Of a DNA stretch of 64,000 nucleotides, positions 11,090-22,373 are shown piece by piece. Under the pieces are notes generated by a model. That model was not told the DNA's origin. It did not search any database and saw only the letters and a list, made by a program, of their open reading frames with translations. Position 1 is the stretch's first letter. Every line of letters starts with the position of its first letter. Origin of the DNA: Rhabdophis nuchalis (Eukaryota > Chordata > Lepidosauria > Squamata > Natricidae). Position numbers and translations under genes: made by a program. The DNA lies in NCBI GenBank assembly GCA_039707465.1, contig CM077643.1:63986605-64050604 (forward strand), in the 5' to 3' direction.

Positions 11090-11683
11090 GGAAATTAAAT
11101 TGCCCAGAAAGGTCTTCGACAGAATTCTGATTAAAAGGTTATGAGAAATGACAATGAGCAACATTTGGGAAGTGAAGTCATTTTTATGCTTAGCTCGGGC
11201 TGTGCAGTTCGAATGTTTGTTCTTTAGAAAAACTTTGAGCAGTGCATGAGTGTGAGAAATAAAGTTTACAGTATTGTGCAGATTTAAAGAAAGCATAAAT
11301 AAAGTAAATAGAATTACTACGTGTTTTGAACAAAGATGAAATTGAAAATTACTTGCTGAATGCAGTAAGAGTGGTATATGCTGGAAGTAAAATATGTGAG
11401 AATAATCAGAATGCTTAGTGAGTGGTTTAACACCGATCAGAGAATAAGACAAGAAAGCATGATGTACCACTGTTTGTTTAAGGCATTTATGATTGAGTGT
11501 ACAGATACACATATAAGGAATACTTACATTTCAGGTCTGGTGGTGGGGAATGTCAACATATGTGTAGTTTTATATGCAGTTGATCTTGTTTTGGAGCTGC
11601 GAATCCAAATGATTTGCAGGGAATGTGCATTTGGAAGTTACATATACAGCATAAAAATGATAGCAAGATCATGGTGACCAGAA
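11090..11683 (+). mobile_element. Older non-LTR retroelement fragment, left part
   Basis: Decayed reverse-transcriptase features appear, including agtttTATATGCAGTTGATCT (like LYADDL) followed by a Val-Leu-Glu-rich stretch, and a preceding block resembling the fingers/palm of cysteine-rich LINE RTs. A candidate continuation lies at 14880-15360, which would make the 11690-14445 LINE an insertion into it. Confidence 0.35.
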
Positions 11684-11689
11684 TTGGAT

Positions 11690-14445
11690 ACCAAAAAGAT
11701 GTTGAGACTCAAGGAAGGAGGACACACGCTGGACTTAATTTTTGTCTCTGGTCAGTGGAAGAGTGATTTGGGTATAGGGGACGTAGCCATCATACCCGTC
11801 ATGGTCAGACCACTCACTTCTCAGGCTCGACTTTCCAATCGCTATAACTCACCGCGGGGAGGCGGAACCTGATTCACTTATATGGTTCCGCCCCAGGCGC
11901 CTGATGGACCTGGATAGGTTCCAGACGGTGCTTGGGCCATTACCTGTGTCCTTGACCCACACCCCGACAGAGGACCTAGTGACCGCGTGGAATATCGCGG
12001 CCACGGGGGCCTTGGATTGGGTCGCGCCCTTGCGGCCTCTCCTGCGGCGACGAGCCACCCAGGCTCCTTGGTTTACCGAGGAGCTGAGGGTGATGAAGCG
12101 CCACAAGAGACGCCTAGAGAGGAGATGGAGATCCACACGGTCTGAATCTGACAGAACACAGGTGAGAGCCCATTTACGGACTTACCTTGTGGCGTTGAGA
12201 GTGGCTAAATGTCATCATTGTGCCACTCTCATCACATCTGCAGATAACCGCCCTGCCGCCCTGTTTAGGGTGACCTGCTCCTTCCTTCAACAGAGGACGT
12301 GGGAAGCCCCTTTGCAGAGTAGAGCAGAGGAATTTGGGGAATATCTGCAGGATAAAATCGCTCAGATTCGGAGCGAGTTGGCCTCCATCGAAAGTGGCCC
12401 AGTAGGATGCCCCGAGGCAGATCTTGAGGCAATATCGCGGCCACGGGGGCCTTGGATTGGGAAGAGTTTGACTGTTACTTCCGAAGATATGGACAGGTTA
12501 CGTGGGCGACTGCAAGCTACCACATATTTATTGGACCCGTGTCCCTCCTGGCTTGTACTGGCATCCTGGGAGGTTACAGGAGGCTGGCTCCAGGAGGTAG
12601 TGAATGCTTCCTTGAGCGAGGGGTTCTTGCCTACCATCTTGAAAGAGGCAATGGTGAGACCCCTCCTCAAGAAGCCCTCTCTGGACCCAGCATTGTTGGT
12701 AAATTACCATCCGGTCTCCAACCTTCACTTTTTGGCGAAGGTTGTAGAGAGTGTGGTGGCACAACAGTTCCCCCGTCATCTGGAGGAAATTATCTGGACC
12801 CACGCCAGTCTGGCTTCCGGCCCGGGTACAGCACCAAGACGGCATTGGTCGCATTGGTGGATGATCTCTGGAGGGCCAGAGATGGGGGTTGTTCCTCCAT
12901 CCTGGTCCTATTAAACCTCTCAGCAGCTTTTGATACCATCGACCATGGTATCCTATTGCATCGGCTGGAGGGGTTGGGGGTGAGGGGCACCATGTTACGG
13001 TGGTTCTCCTCCTACCTCTCCGGTCGATCGCAAATTGTGTTGGCAGGAGGGCAGAGGTCGACCTCGAGACCCCTCACTTGTGGGGTGCCTCAGGGGTCGG
13101 TCCTCTCGCCTCTCCTGTTCAACACATATATGAAGCCGCTGGGCGAGATCATCCGTAGTTTTGGGGTAGAGTACCATCTCTACGCTGATGATATGCAGCT
13201 GTATATATCTACCCCAAACCACCCCAACGATGCCGTAGAGGTGATGTGCCAGTGCCTGGAAGCCGTGCGGGCCTGGATGGGAAGGAACAGACTCAGACTC
13301 AACCCGTCCAAGACCGAGTGGCTGTGGTTCCCGGCATCCCGGTACAACCAGTTGACTCCATCACTGGCCATAGGGAGCAAACATCTACCCCTGTGGATGG
13401 GGCACGCAACTTGGGCGTCCTCCTTGATGCACGGCTGTCCATGGAAGATCAAGTGATGGCCGTAACCAGGAGGGCGTTTTACCAGGTCCGCCTGGTCCGC
13501 CAGTTGCGTCCCCTATTGGACCGGGATGCCCTTTGCACAGTCACTCATGCACTCGTGACATCCCGACTGGACTACTGCAATGTTCTCTACATGGGGCTCC
13601 CCTTGAGGTGCACCTGAAGACTGCAGCTTGTCCAGAATGCAGCCGCACGGGCAGTTCTGGGAACCTCTAGGTTTTCCCATGTAACACCGCTCCTGCGCAA
13701 GCTGCATTGGCTGCCTGTCGTCTTTCGGGTGCGCTTCAAGGTGCTGGTCATCATCTTCAAAGCGCTCCATGGCACGGGACCTAGCTATTTGCGGGATCGC
13801 ATCCTGCCCCATACATCCCTGCGGCCGATTCGCTCCCACAGAGAGGGACTTCTCCGGGTGCCGTCCACTAGGCTATGCCAGCAGGCGACGCCCAGGGGAA
13901 GGGCCTTCTCTGTGGCGGGCCCGACCCTCTGGAACGACCTTCCCCCCGAAATTAGAACAACTACGGACCTCCGCTCCTTCCGTCAAAAACTAAAAACTCA
14001 TTTTTTCTTCCTGGCCGGCTTGGATAACTGAATTGCTCTATAAGGGTTTTTTAGGGGTCTAATTTTAGTTGGTCTGGGATTTTAGCGCAGGGTTAAGTTT
14101 AATTCGTTTTAAATTTTATTTATGCTTGTGTTTTTATATATGTATTTTTAAATCCCCTGTGCACCGCCTTGAGTCCCTTCGGGGAAAGAGAGCGGTCCAT
14201 AAATTAAAATTATTAAAATTATTATTATTATTATTATTATTATTAAAATTATTAAAATTATTAAAATTATTAAAATTATTAAAATTATTAAAATTATTAA
14301 AATTATTAAAATTATTAAAATTATTAAAATTATTAAAATTATTAAAATTATTAAAATTATTAAAATTATTAAAATTATTAAAATTATTAAAATTATTAAA
14401 ATTATTAAAATTATTAAAATTATTAAAATTATTAAAATTATTATT
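11690..14445 (+). mobile_element. L2/L3-like LINE with frameshifts, endonuclease end to 3' tail
   Basis: It starts in the endonuclease C terminus ([19 protein letters not shown]) and runs through the linker, the reverse transcriptase ([50 protein letters not shown]) and the C terminus to a stop near 14031. The frame breaks at about 12790 and 13380 (each apparently one lost base) and a CGA-to-TGA change stops it at 13615. YADD is followed by Met where sisters have Thr. It carries an exact 31-bp internal duplication (11991-12021 and 12431-12461). Confidence 0.9.
14202..14445. repeat. LINE tail expanded into a 9-bp tandem repeat
   Basis: After the LINE 3' end (ggtccataaattaaaatt) come eight or nine ATT units and then about 22 copies of a 9-bp unit, ATTAAAATT. 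It creates long but meaningless Leu-Lys-Leu and Asn-Asn-Phe frames on the two strands. Confidence 0.95.
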
Positions 14446-14872
14446 GAAGAGTGCAGAAAAGAGCAACAAAGATGATAAAGGTCTGGAAGCTAAACCATAT
14501 GATGAACAATTGAGGGAACTCTGTATGTCTAGTTTAATGAAGGAAAGGACTGGACCTGACATGTTAGCAGTCTTCCAGTACTTGAGGACTTGTTATAAAG
14601 AAGAAGCAACTTATTCCCCAAAGCATCCGAGGACAAGAAGTAATAGGTTGAAGATCATTTAAAGAGAGATCCAACCTAGAACTAAGGATAAATTTCCTAA
14701 TAGTGAGAACAATTAATCAATTTGCTCTGAAAGTTGTGGGTGCTCCATTACTGGAGGTTTTCAAGAAGAGACTGGAAAACCATTTGTCCAGAATGGACAG
14801 GAAACAAGACCACAAGACCTCTAAGATGCCTTCCAACCCTATTATTCTATGTTCTATGATGAATATATGTAC
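14446..14872 (+). mobile_element. CR1 LINE 3' fragment, old
   Basis: The order of blocks matches CR1 ORF2 C termini: AEKSNKDDKGLEAKPYDEQL, then ELCMSSLMKERTGPDMLAVF, then a frame break, then TINQFALKVVGAPLLEVFKK and NHLS. The end cctctaagatgccttccaac and tattattctatgttctatga is the classic CR1 3' end. It directly abuts the LINE tail. Confidence 0.8.
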
Positions 14873-14879
14873 TTTGGTG

Positions 14880-15360
14880 AAATGTTTATTATTACAGATA
14901 AAATGAATGGAGAAATGTTAAGATGTAAAAATGCTGGTGGAATGATATGTTATCAGGAATGAATGTTGAGATGAAGGAATAGATTGCGAAAATGTCAAAG
15001 TTTGCAGAAATGGCAAGAAATTTCAGAGAAAAAACCAAAACTTTTCTGAAAGACTGAAAACTTTACATGGACTTTTTTGCTGAAAGTATAAAGAAATTAA
15101 ATGATGATTTATGAATTTGAAGATTAAGACAGACTTGGATTACATGAGGGGCCAGAGGGATTTAGCATCTAAGATAAGAGAGAGGAGGAACAATAAGTTT
15201 TAATTATTCTATGCAAAAATCAATATTTTTTAAAAAAAAGAATAAATATTGAGATATGTAATAATGTCTATACACAAGTACACTCTTCTGCCCATTTTGT
15301 TATATGAAAGTGAGAGTTGTATATGTATTATGAGAAAAATCAAGTGAGCCAAGTGTAGTA
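14880..15360 (+). mobile_element. Older non-LTR retroelement fragment, right part
   Basis: Around 15290-15340 the plus strand reads LPILLYESESCICIMRKIK, resembling the (L/P)xLLYGSExW block that follows the RT in several LINE groups, and then AKCSRNG. The sequence upstream is AT-rich and decayed. It may be the continuation of the 11090-11683 fragment. Confidence 0.4.
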
Positions 15361-15660
15361 GAAATGGGTCCCAAAGATGTTTTTCAAAAGGCATCTGGAT
15401 TTTTGCAGAATTTGTAATTCTCCTGAGGTGACCAGAAGTAAAAGAAAGCAGGATAGCGTCTTCTTACAAGCTCAGTTTGTAGCATGCAGTCTATGGTGCT
15501 CTCTAAGCTTGGTTGTTTTCTTGCAGGTGACAAGGCAATACCACTATCATCATTCTAGCACTGATGATGTTACCTAGTTGGGTAATGAAATGTCTGCAAG
15601 AAAACAATCAAGTTCAGACAGCTCCTGAGCTACAAATATTCTTTCTATTGATGTCAGTTT
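15361..15660 (+). mobile_element. Penelope-like 3' terminal fragment
   Basis: It contains the motif gtaatgaaatgtctgcaag and the trailing aatcaagttcagacagctcc, typical of repeats I associate with Penelope-like elements in squamates and fish. Inverted copies cttggttgttttcttgcag (15508) and ctgcaagaaaacaatcaag (15594) match 18 of 19. It encloses the hammerhead-like core annotated separately. Confidence 0.5.
15553..15602 (+). ncRNA. Hammerhead ribozyme-like motif
   Basis: CTGATGA (15561-15567) is followed by stem II (GTTACC / GGTAAT, loop TAGTTG), then GAAA (15587-15590), then TGTC with the expected cleavage after the C at 15594. Stem I pairs TTCTAGCA (15553-15560) with TGCAAGAA (15595-15602), seven of eight pairs. 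Stem III is only one or two pairs with no loop, as reported for type I hammerheads of Penelope-like elements, which act as dimers. All core bases are present; the base after GAAA is T where C would pair better. Activity is not shown. Confidence 0.6.
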
Positions 15661-16169
15661 GTACCTTTCAGAGATTCAAAGATTAAGTGTGGTGGAGTTG
15701 GAACTGATGAATTAAAATGTATTTACTCTGGTTGCTCCTCAGAAAGTATAATGGTGTTGCATTTAAATTTCTCTTCCTGTGCCTTAACACAGCCTACAGT
15801 CCTGACCAAAGGAAGACAAAACAACTGTACGATCACTGTAAAAGCAGCAGCGATGCAGAGAAGCAGGGAAAGAAAGCTTGTGGCAAACATTTAAAACTCA
15901 GGTCATCCGTTTTGTCTGACCACAGCAGTTTCCACATTGCCTGGCGAGATACTTACATGATACATTTTATTTCACAGTAGAAACAAGCTTGCTTTTTTTA
16001 AAAAAAACGGCTGTGATAGGTTGGGTTCTCTGTCTGCAGCAAAGTCCTCAGGGAAGATTTCTCTTACGTAACGTTGGCCTTGGAGACTATTACTAATAGA
16101 TTAAGATGGCTAATTATTGCCGATTCGTAATAAACAATAGACCTCACAGAGCATTTGCTCTGGCTCAAT
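15661..16169. other. No recognised feature
   Basis: Mixed-composition DNA. The open frame at 15717-15980 (plus) has no recognisable family. Confidence 0.4.
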
Positions 16170-16447
16170 TCAACAAACCCTCACCCCTGCGCATGCACAC
16201 CCTGTGCTTGCACCCCCATGCATGTGCGTGCACCCCACCCCATGCATGCACCCCCCATGCATGTGCAAGCACCCTCCCGCACACCCATGCCCCATGTGCA
16301 TACGCGGCAGAGAACCAAAGACCAGCTGGCCAGCGAGAGGCGCGCACCCATACGTGGCGGAGCTGAACTGGGGAAACATCTTGCATGGCCACAGAGAGGG
16401 TGCTGCATGCCACCTCTGGCACGCGTGTCATAGGTTCACCATTACAG
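16170..16447 (-). mobile_element. hAT-type element (TGATGGTGAACC family)
   Basis: On the minus strand the end reads ctgtaatggtgaacctatga, then cacgcgtgccagaggtggca. This is the family with gtgatggtgaacatatgg at 37243. The interior is rich in GCATGC/CACGC words, which produces the His/Cys-rich spurious frames. The left border is not sharp. Confidence 0.6.
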
Positions 16448-16455
16448 CCATAGAG

Positions 16456-16624
16456 CAATGGTCGCCAACCTTTCTGGCACCAGGGACCAATTTCAGGGGG
16501 GAAATTCTCTTCCATGGACAGGGGGATGTTTTGCATGCAAATTAGATCCCGCACATGCACAGATGAAGCTTCACTTGGACCATGGATCAGGACAAATCTG
16601 CGGCCTGGGGGTTGGGGATCCTTG
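16456..16624. mobile_element. hAT-type MITE with perfect 8-bp TSD
   Basis: It is flanked on both sides by ccatagag (16448-16455 and 16625-16632). The ends caatggtcgccaacctttc and ggcctgggggttggggatcc belong to the family of the 26245-26599 element. It is non-coding. Confidence 0.85.
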
Positions 16625-17195
16625 CCATAGAGGCTGTTCAACATGTCCAGCCCATTTCTAATTGAATCTGCCTGAAATATTAATTCAGCCTCTCTCATAA
16701 AGGAATTCCCAGGGAAAGCAACCAACAACGAATCGTATGCCTCCTATCTTTTAGCAGACCATAAAACGCTACCACTCATAAAGTAGCCAAATACTGCTAC
16801 AAGAGTGAGGCAATAAATATTGTCCATAAAAAGGCACTTTTGTCTCCTCTCCTCTTTTATTTCCTTCCTTTCTGCTTCACTAACTTATTTAACTTTTCTA
16901 ATTAGTTTTTTTAAATGTATATTTTACAAATTCTATGTATATGTGTATATACTGTATGTTGGTTAAAGATTACAATAAAAGTTATTATATCATACCATTC
17001 CACGAAATCAAGGCTTTTTGCTAACATTTTAGGGTTATAGTAGTCTTTTAGTACAAGCCAAAGGCACCTAACAAATTTTGGATGAAAACATGACCAAAAA
17101 TAGAGGATGTTGGGGGGAGGGGTTTCCTTCTTTTTTAATTCTCTTTAATGGTTGTGTCATTAACAGTTTGCCACTGTCAAAATGATTTCCTTAAT
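16625..17195. other. No recognised feature
   Basis: AT-rich sequence with a small ATGTATATGTGTATA-like patch near 16930. Confidence 0.45.
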
Positions 17196-17740
17196 ACAGG
17201 GGTGTCTACCTCAAGGCCCAGGGCTGGATCCAATTTGTGGGGTGCTTAGATCTGGCCCCTGGGGCTGCCCTGGAAACAGCAAAGGACCGGCCAACAGTGC
17301 CTCTGCCAGTGAAAAAGGAGCTCGGGAGGGTGATGGGTGGCCCTCCCAAGCTCCATTTTCACTGGCCCAGAGTTGCAGGAGGCCATCACAACCGAAAACG
17401 GAGCATGTGAAGGTCATGGCAGTCCAGCTGGTGTTTGTGCAGTGATAGCGCCGGAAACCAGAAGAGCAGCTCCCTGGCACGCATGCACATGCTGGGAAAC
17501 TGAGCTTCCGGTTTCCGGCATGTGCATGTGTGCTGGACAGCTAGTCTTTGCACATGCATGTGCGCCAGAAACTGAAGACCAGGTGACCAGCACGCATGCA
17601 CACGCCAGAAACCAGAAGCTCAGCTTCCCAGCGTGTGCATGTGTGCCAGGGAGCTGCTGTTCCTGTTTCCGGTGCACACACACGCACGCTCCCGTTTCGG
17701 CACTCGATGCCAAAAAGATTTGTCAACACTGCTGTAAGCC
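17196..17740 (+). mobile_element. Composite of two hAT-type elements
   Basis: The left end caggggtgtctacctcaagg and the interior gtgcctctgccagtgaaaaa, ctccattttcactggc follow the 9319 family. From about 17410 the sequence switches to the 37243 family (ccggaaaccagaagagcagc, ccaaaaagatttgtcaacac). The right end is in the second family's style. Probably one inserted near or into the other. Confidence 0.6.
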
Positions 17741-19528
17741 ATGAACCAATGATCTAGATCAGAACACCACCAATAGCTATTTTAGGCATGTCTGGGCAGG
17801 AATACTTAGAATAATTTTCTTCCTTTTTCTCTTAGATTGCAAAGCAGTTTTTCCACTTCCATGCAACTATTTGGGGGGAGAGAAGTTCAAGTGAGCTACA
17901 TGGCTCTCTCCCAAATATTTCTGAAATGTTTTTGATGGCCACATCTAATCAAAGAGGAGAACATTGTGGTATTTTGGATGTTGCTGATATACAGCTGCAA
18001 GTAATCTATGTCTGCTCTAGAAAGTGTACATTGTTGGTGTGACTACAACATCAAATCAGACACAGAAGCAGCTAAGTTGACAGTTCCTACTGTTGGTAAT
18101 CAAGGAAACAACTGAGAATGCCTGCAGTAGCTGTCACTGTTGCCATTAATGAAAATAGCTTTTCCATCTGTAAAACATGATTCACATAAAGCCAACCGAG
18201 ATGAAAATTGGTGGAACATTCAAAGAGTTTCCTACAAATTTCACACTTTTGTCATTTGGGGCTTCCTGAGCATTTGACTAATGGGAGTTTATGTATGAAA
18301 GTCACAGTGGAGAAGAGTTGCAGGTAGAGAGCTAATAAAATAGTATTCAGCTGCTCCAATGCTAACAGTGATAGCTATATAAATTCTGATGATTTAAGTT
18401 GTACTTCCTAAACTTAGAAAACTGTCTACGGTATGCTTGTATTTGCCTTGATTAGGATGGGATCCATAAATCATCGTACTTGAAAAATTGACACACCCTA
18501 TAATACTTTACATGTATTAGTGGAAAAATAAACTCTGGCCAGGTAATTTTAAATAAAAGGACTCATATTTCAACTTTGCTTGGACAGAGGAACAGAAAGA
18601 AATGCATGTGAGTAGTTTATGATTTCAAAATATTGTCTGAGTTCTTGGAAAAAAAAACTTCTGGAGACATTTTTGGTTTAGAGAAGTCCATGCATTTCTA
18701 TAGATGCAATTCTCTATGCAAAATTGTATTAATTTTTCTATTCTTGCACTGCCTTGATTTAAATTCATTTGTTGGTTTTTGTAGTTTGTAGTGAATAATG
18801 TTAAAGCATAAAACAAAAATATATTGTAGTGGCCCTTAGACAAATATGTTTGTTTCTCTAACCACTGAATAGCCCTCACATGAAAAGTATTAGGAGGAAT
18901 AACTACTGATCAGAAGGGAAAGATTTCCTAATGAAAATTCCCTCACCCTGCCACATTTGTGTACTCCACAAGGTTTTATCTTCCCATCTTTTGCATCCTT
19001 AAAAGAGAGAGGCAAAGCAAAGTCAAATATCATTTATCCTAATATATAAAATTATCTCATTATCACTTATGGTCAGACTTTAAAAACTACTGGGCAAAAA
19101 AGAAACCAGTGGGATAGACCTACCGACTCTGGCAAAATATATTCCTGTGTTTGCTGCCAAAGTAATTCTCTGTGAGTCATTGCAAAATTGTTCATAGATA
19201 ATACTTAAACTGATATTCAACATACTGCATACTTGATATGTACCCTAACCTGAAACCTTCCAGAGGTGCCAAACGCCTCACTCAACAGAGAGCTGCCATG
19301 TACACATCTGGAGGGCCATTGCAGGGTTGTGGAAGTCTACTGTACTCTGAGACTACTCTGAAGTTGGCACGTGATAAAATTACCTAATCTTTTTCCTCAA
19401 TCATTAGGCAAATGTTGGCAGGATCGATGCTTAACTAATAATTTCCTAAAACTATTCAAATTTGTTCAGAAGCAGAAATTAAAATTAAAATATAATTATG
19501 CATACTTTGCAGCAATTCTCCTGGCTCC
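17741..19528. other. No recognised feature
   Basis: About 1.8 kb of AT-rich unique-looking DNA without repeats or frames that I recognise. Confidence 0.45.

Positions 19529-19618
<90 letters not shown>
19529..19618. repeat. (AAT)n microsatellite, LINE tail
   Basis: About 30 AAT units directly abut the 3' end of a minus-strand LINE UTR, so the array extends the retroposon tail. The poly-Ile and poly-Tyr frames are products of the repeat. Confidence 0.95.
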
Positions 19619-19619
<1 letters not shown>

Positions 19620-19789
19620 TTTTAATTTATAACCCGCTCTCTCTCCCCGAAGGGACTCGAGGCGGGGCACAGGGAATTTAAAATACGTATAAAATCACAA
19701 ACATAGTACAATATAAAATAAAATTAAACTAACCCTGCGCTAAAATCCCATATTAAAACTAAAAATTAATCATTAAAAACCCTAAAAAC
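19619..19789 (-). mobile_element. L2/L3-like LINE 3' UTR fragment
   Basis: Plus-strand text ataacccgctctctctcccc, gaagggactcgaggcggggc, acagggaatttaaa and ccctgcgctaaaatccca matches the 3' UTR of the LINE at 47480-47690. Only the UTR is retained (strong 5' truncation). Confidence 0.85.
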
Positions 19790-20156
19790 ATGCTGTGCAT
19801 GGTCTTGTTTCCTTTTTATTTCCTTCTCTTTATTGCCTTCCATCATCCTGTTACTGTCCTCAGAGGAGATGAAACTGCCGAGCCCAGAGACACAGGGCCG
19901 GGGGGACAAAGTCAAAGCAGCACTATTGTAAATAAGGGGAAGGGTTGCTCAGTGCCATGGTTGCCATCTTTTTTCCCCCTTTATTCCCTTGTGGAGACCC
20001 TTAGTTGAGTACAGCTGGATTTCCAAACACATCAAAAGAGCTATAATTCCATGATGGATTAGAATCTCACGATGGAACAAAGACACCAGCCTTCAAACAA
20101 CATTGTATAGTATGTTACTTACCTGAACAGGTGGAAAATCAGTCATATTAGATGTA

Positions 20157-20594
20157 CATACAATACAATAGCAGAGTTGGAAGGGACCTTGTAGGTCTTC
20201 TAGTCCAACCCCCTGCATGGGCAGGAACCTTATACCATTTCAGACAAATGGCTGTCTAACATCTTTTTAAAGACTTCCAGGGTTGGGGCATTCACAACTG
20301 CTGGAGGCAAGCTGTTCCAGAGGTTAATTGTTCTTACTGTTAGGAAATTTCTCCTTAGTTCTAAGTTGCTTCTCTCCTTGGTTAGTTTCCACCCATTGCT
20401 CCTTGTCCTGCCCCCAGGTGCCTTGGAGAAAAGTTTGACTCCCTCTTCTTTGTGGCACCCTCTGAGATATCGGAACACTGCTATCATGTCTCCCCTGGTC
20501 CTTCTCTTCATCAAACTAGACATACCCAGCTCCTGCAGCCGTTCTTCATATGTCTTAGTCTCCAGTCCTCTAATCATCTTGGTTGCTCTTCAAA
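20157..20594 (-). mobile_element. CR1 LINE 3' fragment
   Basis: The minus strand reads [20 protein letters not shown], then MKRRTRGDMIAVFRYLRGCH, then LERSN-type sequence LTKERSNLELRRNFLTVRTI and [16 protein letters not shown], then a stop. The 3' end tggaagggaccttgtaggtc (plus strand) is CR1-typical, with an ATTGT-type tail. It is nearly identical to 30240-30690, so it is young. Confidence 0.9.
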
Positions 20595-22101
20595 AAGGCA
20601 GAGCGGAGAAAAAAAATGTCACAAAGTCAGTCTGGAGAAAAAATGAATACTAGGTTAAAATCTCTTCAGGAATACTGGCTGGGGAGTAGGTGGTGTGCTT
20701 CTGAGTCAGATGTCATGATGCGAGGAGAAAAGGTTCATATGGACTGAACCTTGCCACCAGATTGTAATTTATATCGCAGTTGATAAAACATATGAAAAAG
20801 CAAATCCCAGTGAGGGCCTAATTTTGGGGGGGGGGGTGGAGATCTGCTTAGAAAAGGCCTAAATATGGCCTAAATATTATTCTTTGGTTGTACCAAAAAA
20901 AAAAGGCAGTTTGATTTGAGTCATTTACATTGCTAGGATAATTCTATACAAAGTAAGGAAACAATTATATACACAATACATATGATAACATAATGTATAT
21001 AATTAATTTATAAACACAATGTATGATGATAGGCAGGCAGGCAGATATGTGTTGCAATTTTCATCTTAACAATTATGCCATTTTGCCCATTCCCTGTAAA
21101 ATTGTGTTCCCTAATTCTGCTTTATGATAAAGATTGAGTTGCCAGATGTAACTGAGAGCAGCCATTGAAATATTTCAAATATGCATGTGCTTCCAATCTT
21201 TCTCTATTAGTTCAGATCTATCTCTTATGTACTTTGTTATGCTCTCTGGAAATATTTGCATAGGAAATAGCTTTTAAAGGTATGCAAAACATATATTTGT
21301 AGTGGCTGGTACGCTATACTGTTCTACAAAGTGCCTTTATAAATAGTGATGTCATCTTATCGGGATTGTTTTTACTGTACTATATTAGAAAATAAGATTA
21401 CATTTGAGTTTCACTCTCAGATGCATCAACTACATTAAGCATAGAGATTGAAAGTTCTCCATTTCCATATGTAGCTCTCCCATATAAAGAATCATAAAAT
21501 TGCTGGGCATCCTGTCCTTCTTTGCAAATTATTTATATAAATATTCTCCCAATTGTACTTTACTTCACTGAAATCATTCTACAGTCTAATCTAAATTCAT
21601 GAGCTTAAAATCACACAACCTGCATACAATATTACGGCTTTAACTACCAAGGAATTTTGAGATGATGACTCTGCCAGAACATTTGGGATTTATTTTACTG
21701 TTGTATTTTTTTTCCTCTTTATCAGTCCAGTTTTGCTCACCAAAGCTATAGTTTCTTGAGCTGTTTGTGGACTTAATTACTTCATAGAATCCAGTTGCCA
21801 TGTGGATTTCACATTTCAATTTATTGTAAACACATCTCTGTGAAGTTGGAAAATCTGCCTTCTAAATTCAAGAGAGATTGTTGTCTGCTCACTTGCAGCT
21901 CAATTCTTCTACCAGAAAGTCCTCCCTTCTTTTCAGAAGCTGCTATACAATATATTTGTACAGCAATAAGAAACATTGCATTTGCTAGTAATTAGCAATT
22001 AACTAGCCTGTGCATAAAGCAATGTAGGAAGAAATATAAGTAATGTAATTTTGCCTACATATAAGCTAATTTTGTCAGGCTGTTTTTCTAAGGTATTGTT
22101 A
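20595..22101. other. No recognised feature
   Basis: AT-rich DNA with a G run near 20826. No gene or transposon was identified. Confidence 0.45.
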
Positions 22102-22109
22102 TTCTAAGG

Positions 22110-22365
22110 CAGTGCTTCTCAATTATTTTCTGTCATGCCCCCCTAGGAAGAAGAAAACATTTCGCGCCCCCCGCGCGACTGTAAATAGTATCATCCGGGT
22201 CTAAAAGTCACACGGGTGGGTTTGGCTAATCAGGATAGAGCATCATGTCTATCCAATCGGGTCTGTTCTCCTCGAAAGGGAGGAGCATGCGCAGTCAAAC
22301 GCGCCCACCTTTACGGAGCCTCGCGCCCCCCCTGGGGAGCGCGCCCCACTATTTGAGAAGCACTG
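22110..22365. mobile_element. hAT-type MITE, GC-rich, perfect TSD
   Basis: The ends cagtgcttctcaattatt and atttgagaagcactg are inverted repeats. The TSD ttctaagg is identical on both sides (22102-22109 and 22366-22373). The interior is CpG-rich (cgcgccccccgcgcgact), unlike the AT-rich surroundings. Confidence 0.88.
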
Positions 22366-22373
22366 TTCTAAGG

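Noticed and set aside
14069..14662. Leu-Lys-Leu and Asn-Asn-Phe repeat proteins over 14.2-14.4 kb
   Set aside because: They are translations of the 9-bp LINE-tail array and have no conserved flanking domain.
16155..16728. His/Cys-rich frames on both strands near 16.2 kb
   Set aside because: They come from CATGCAC/GCATG repeats of a hAT element.
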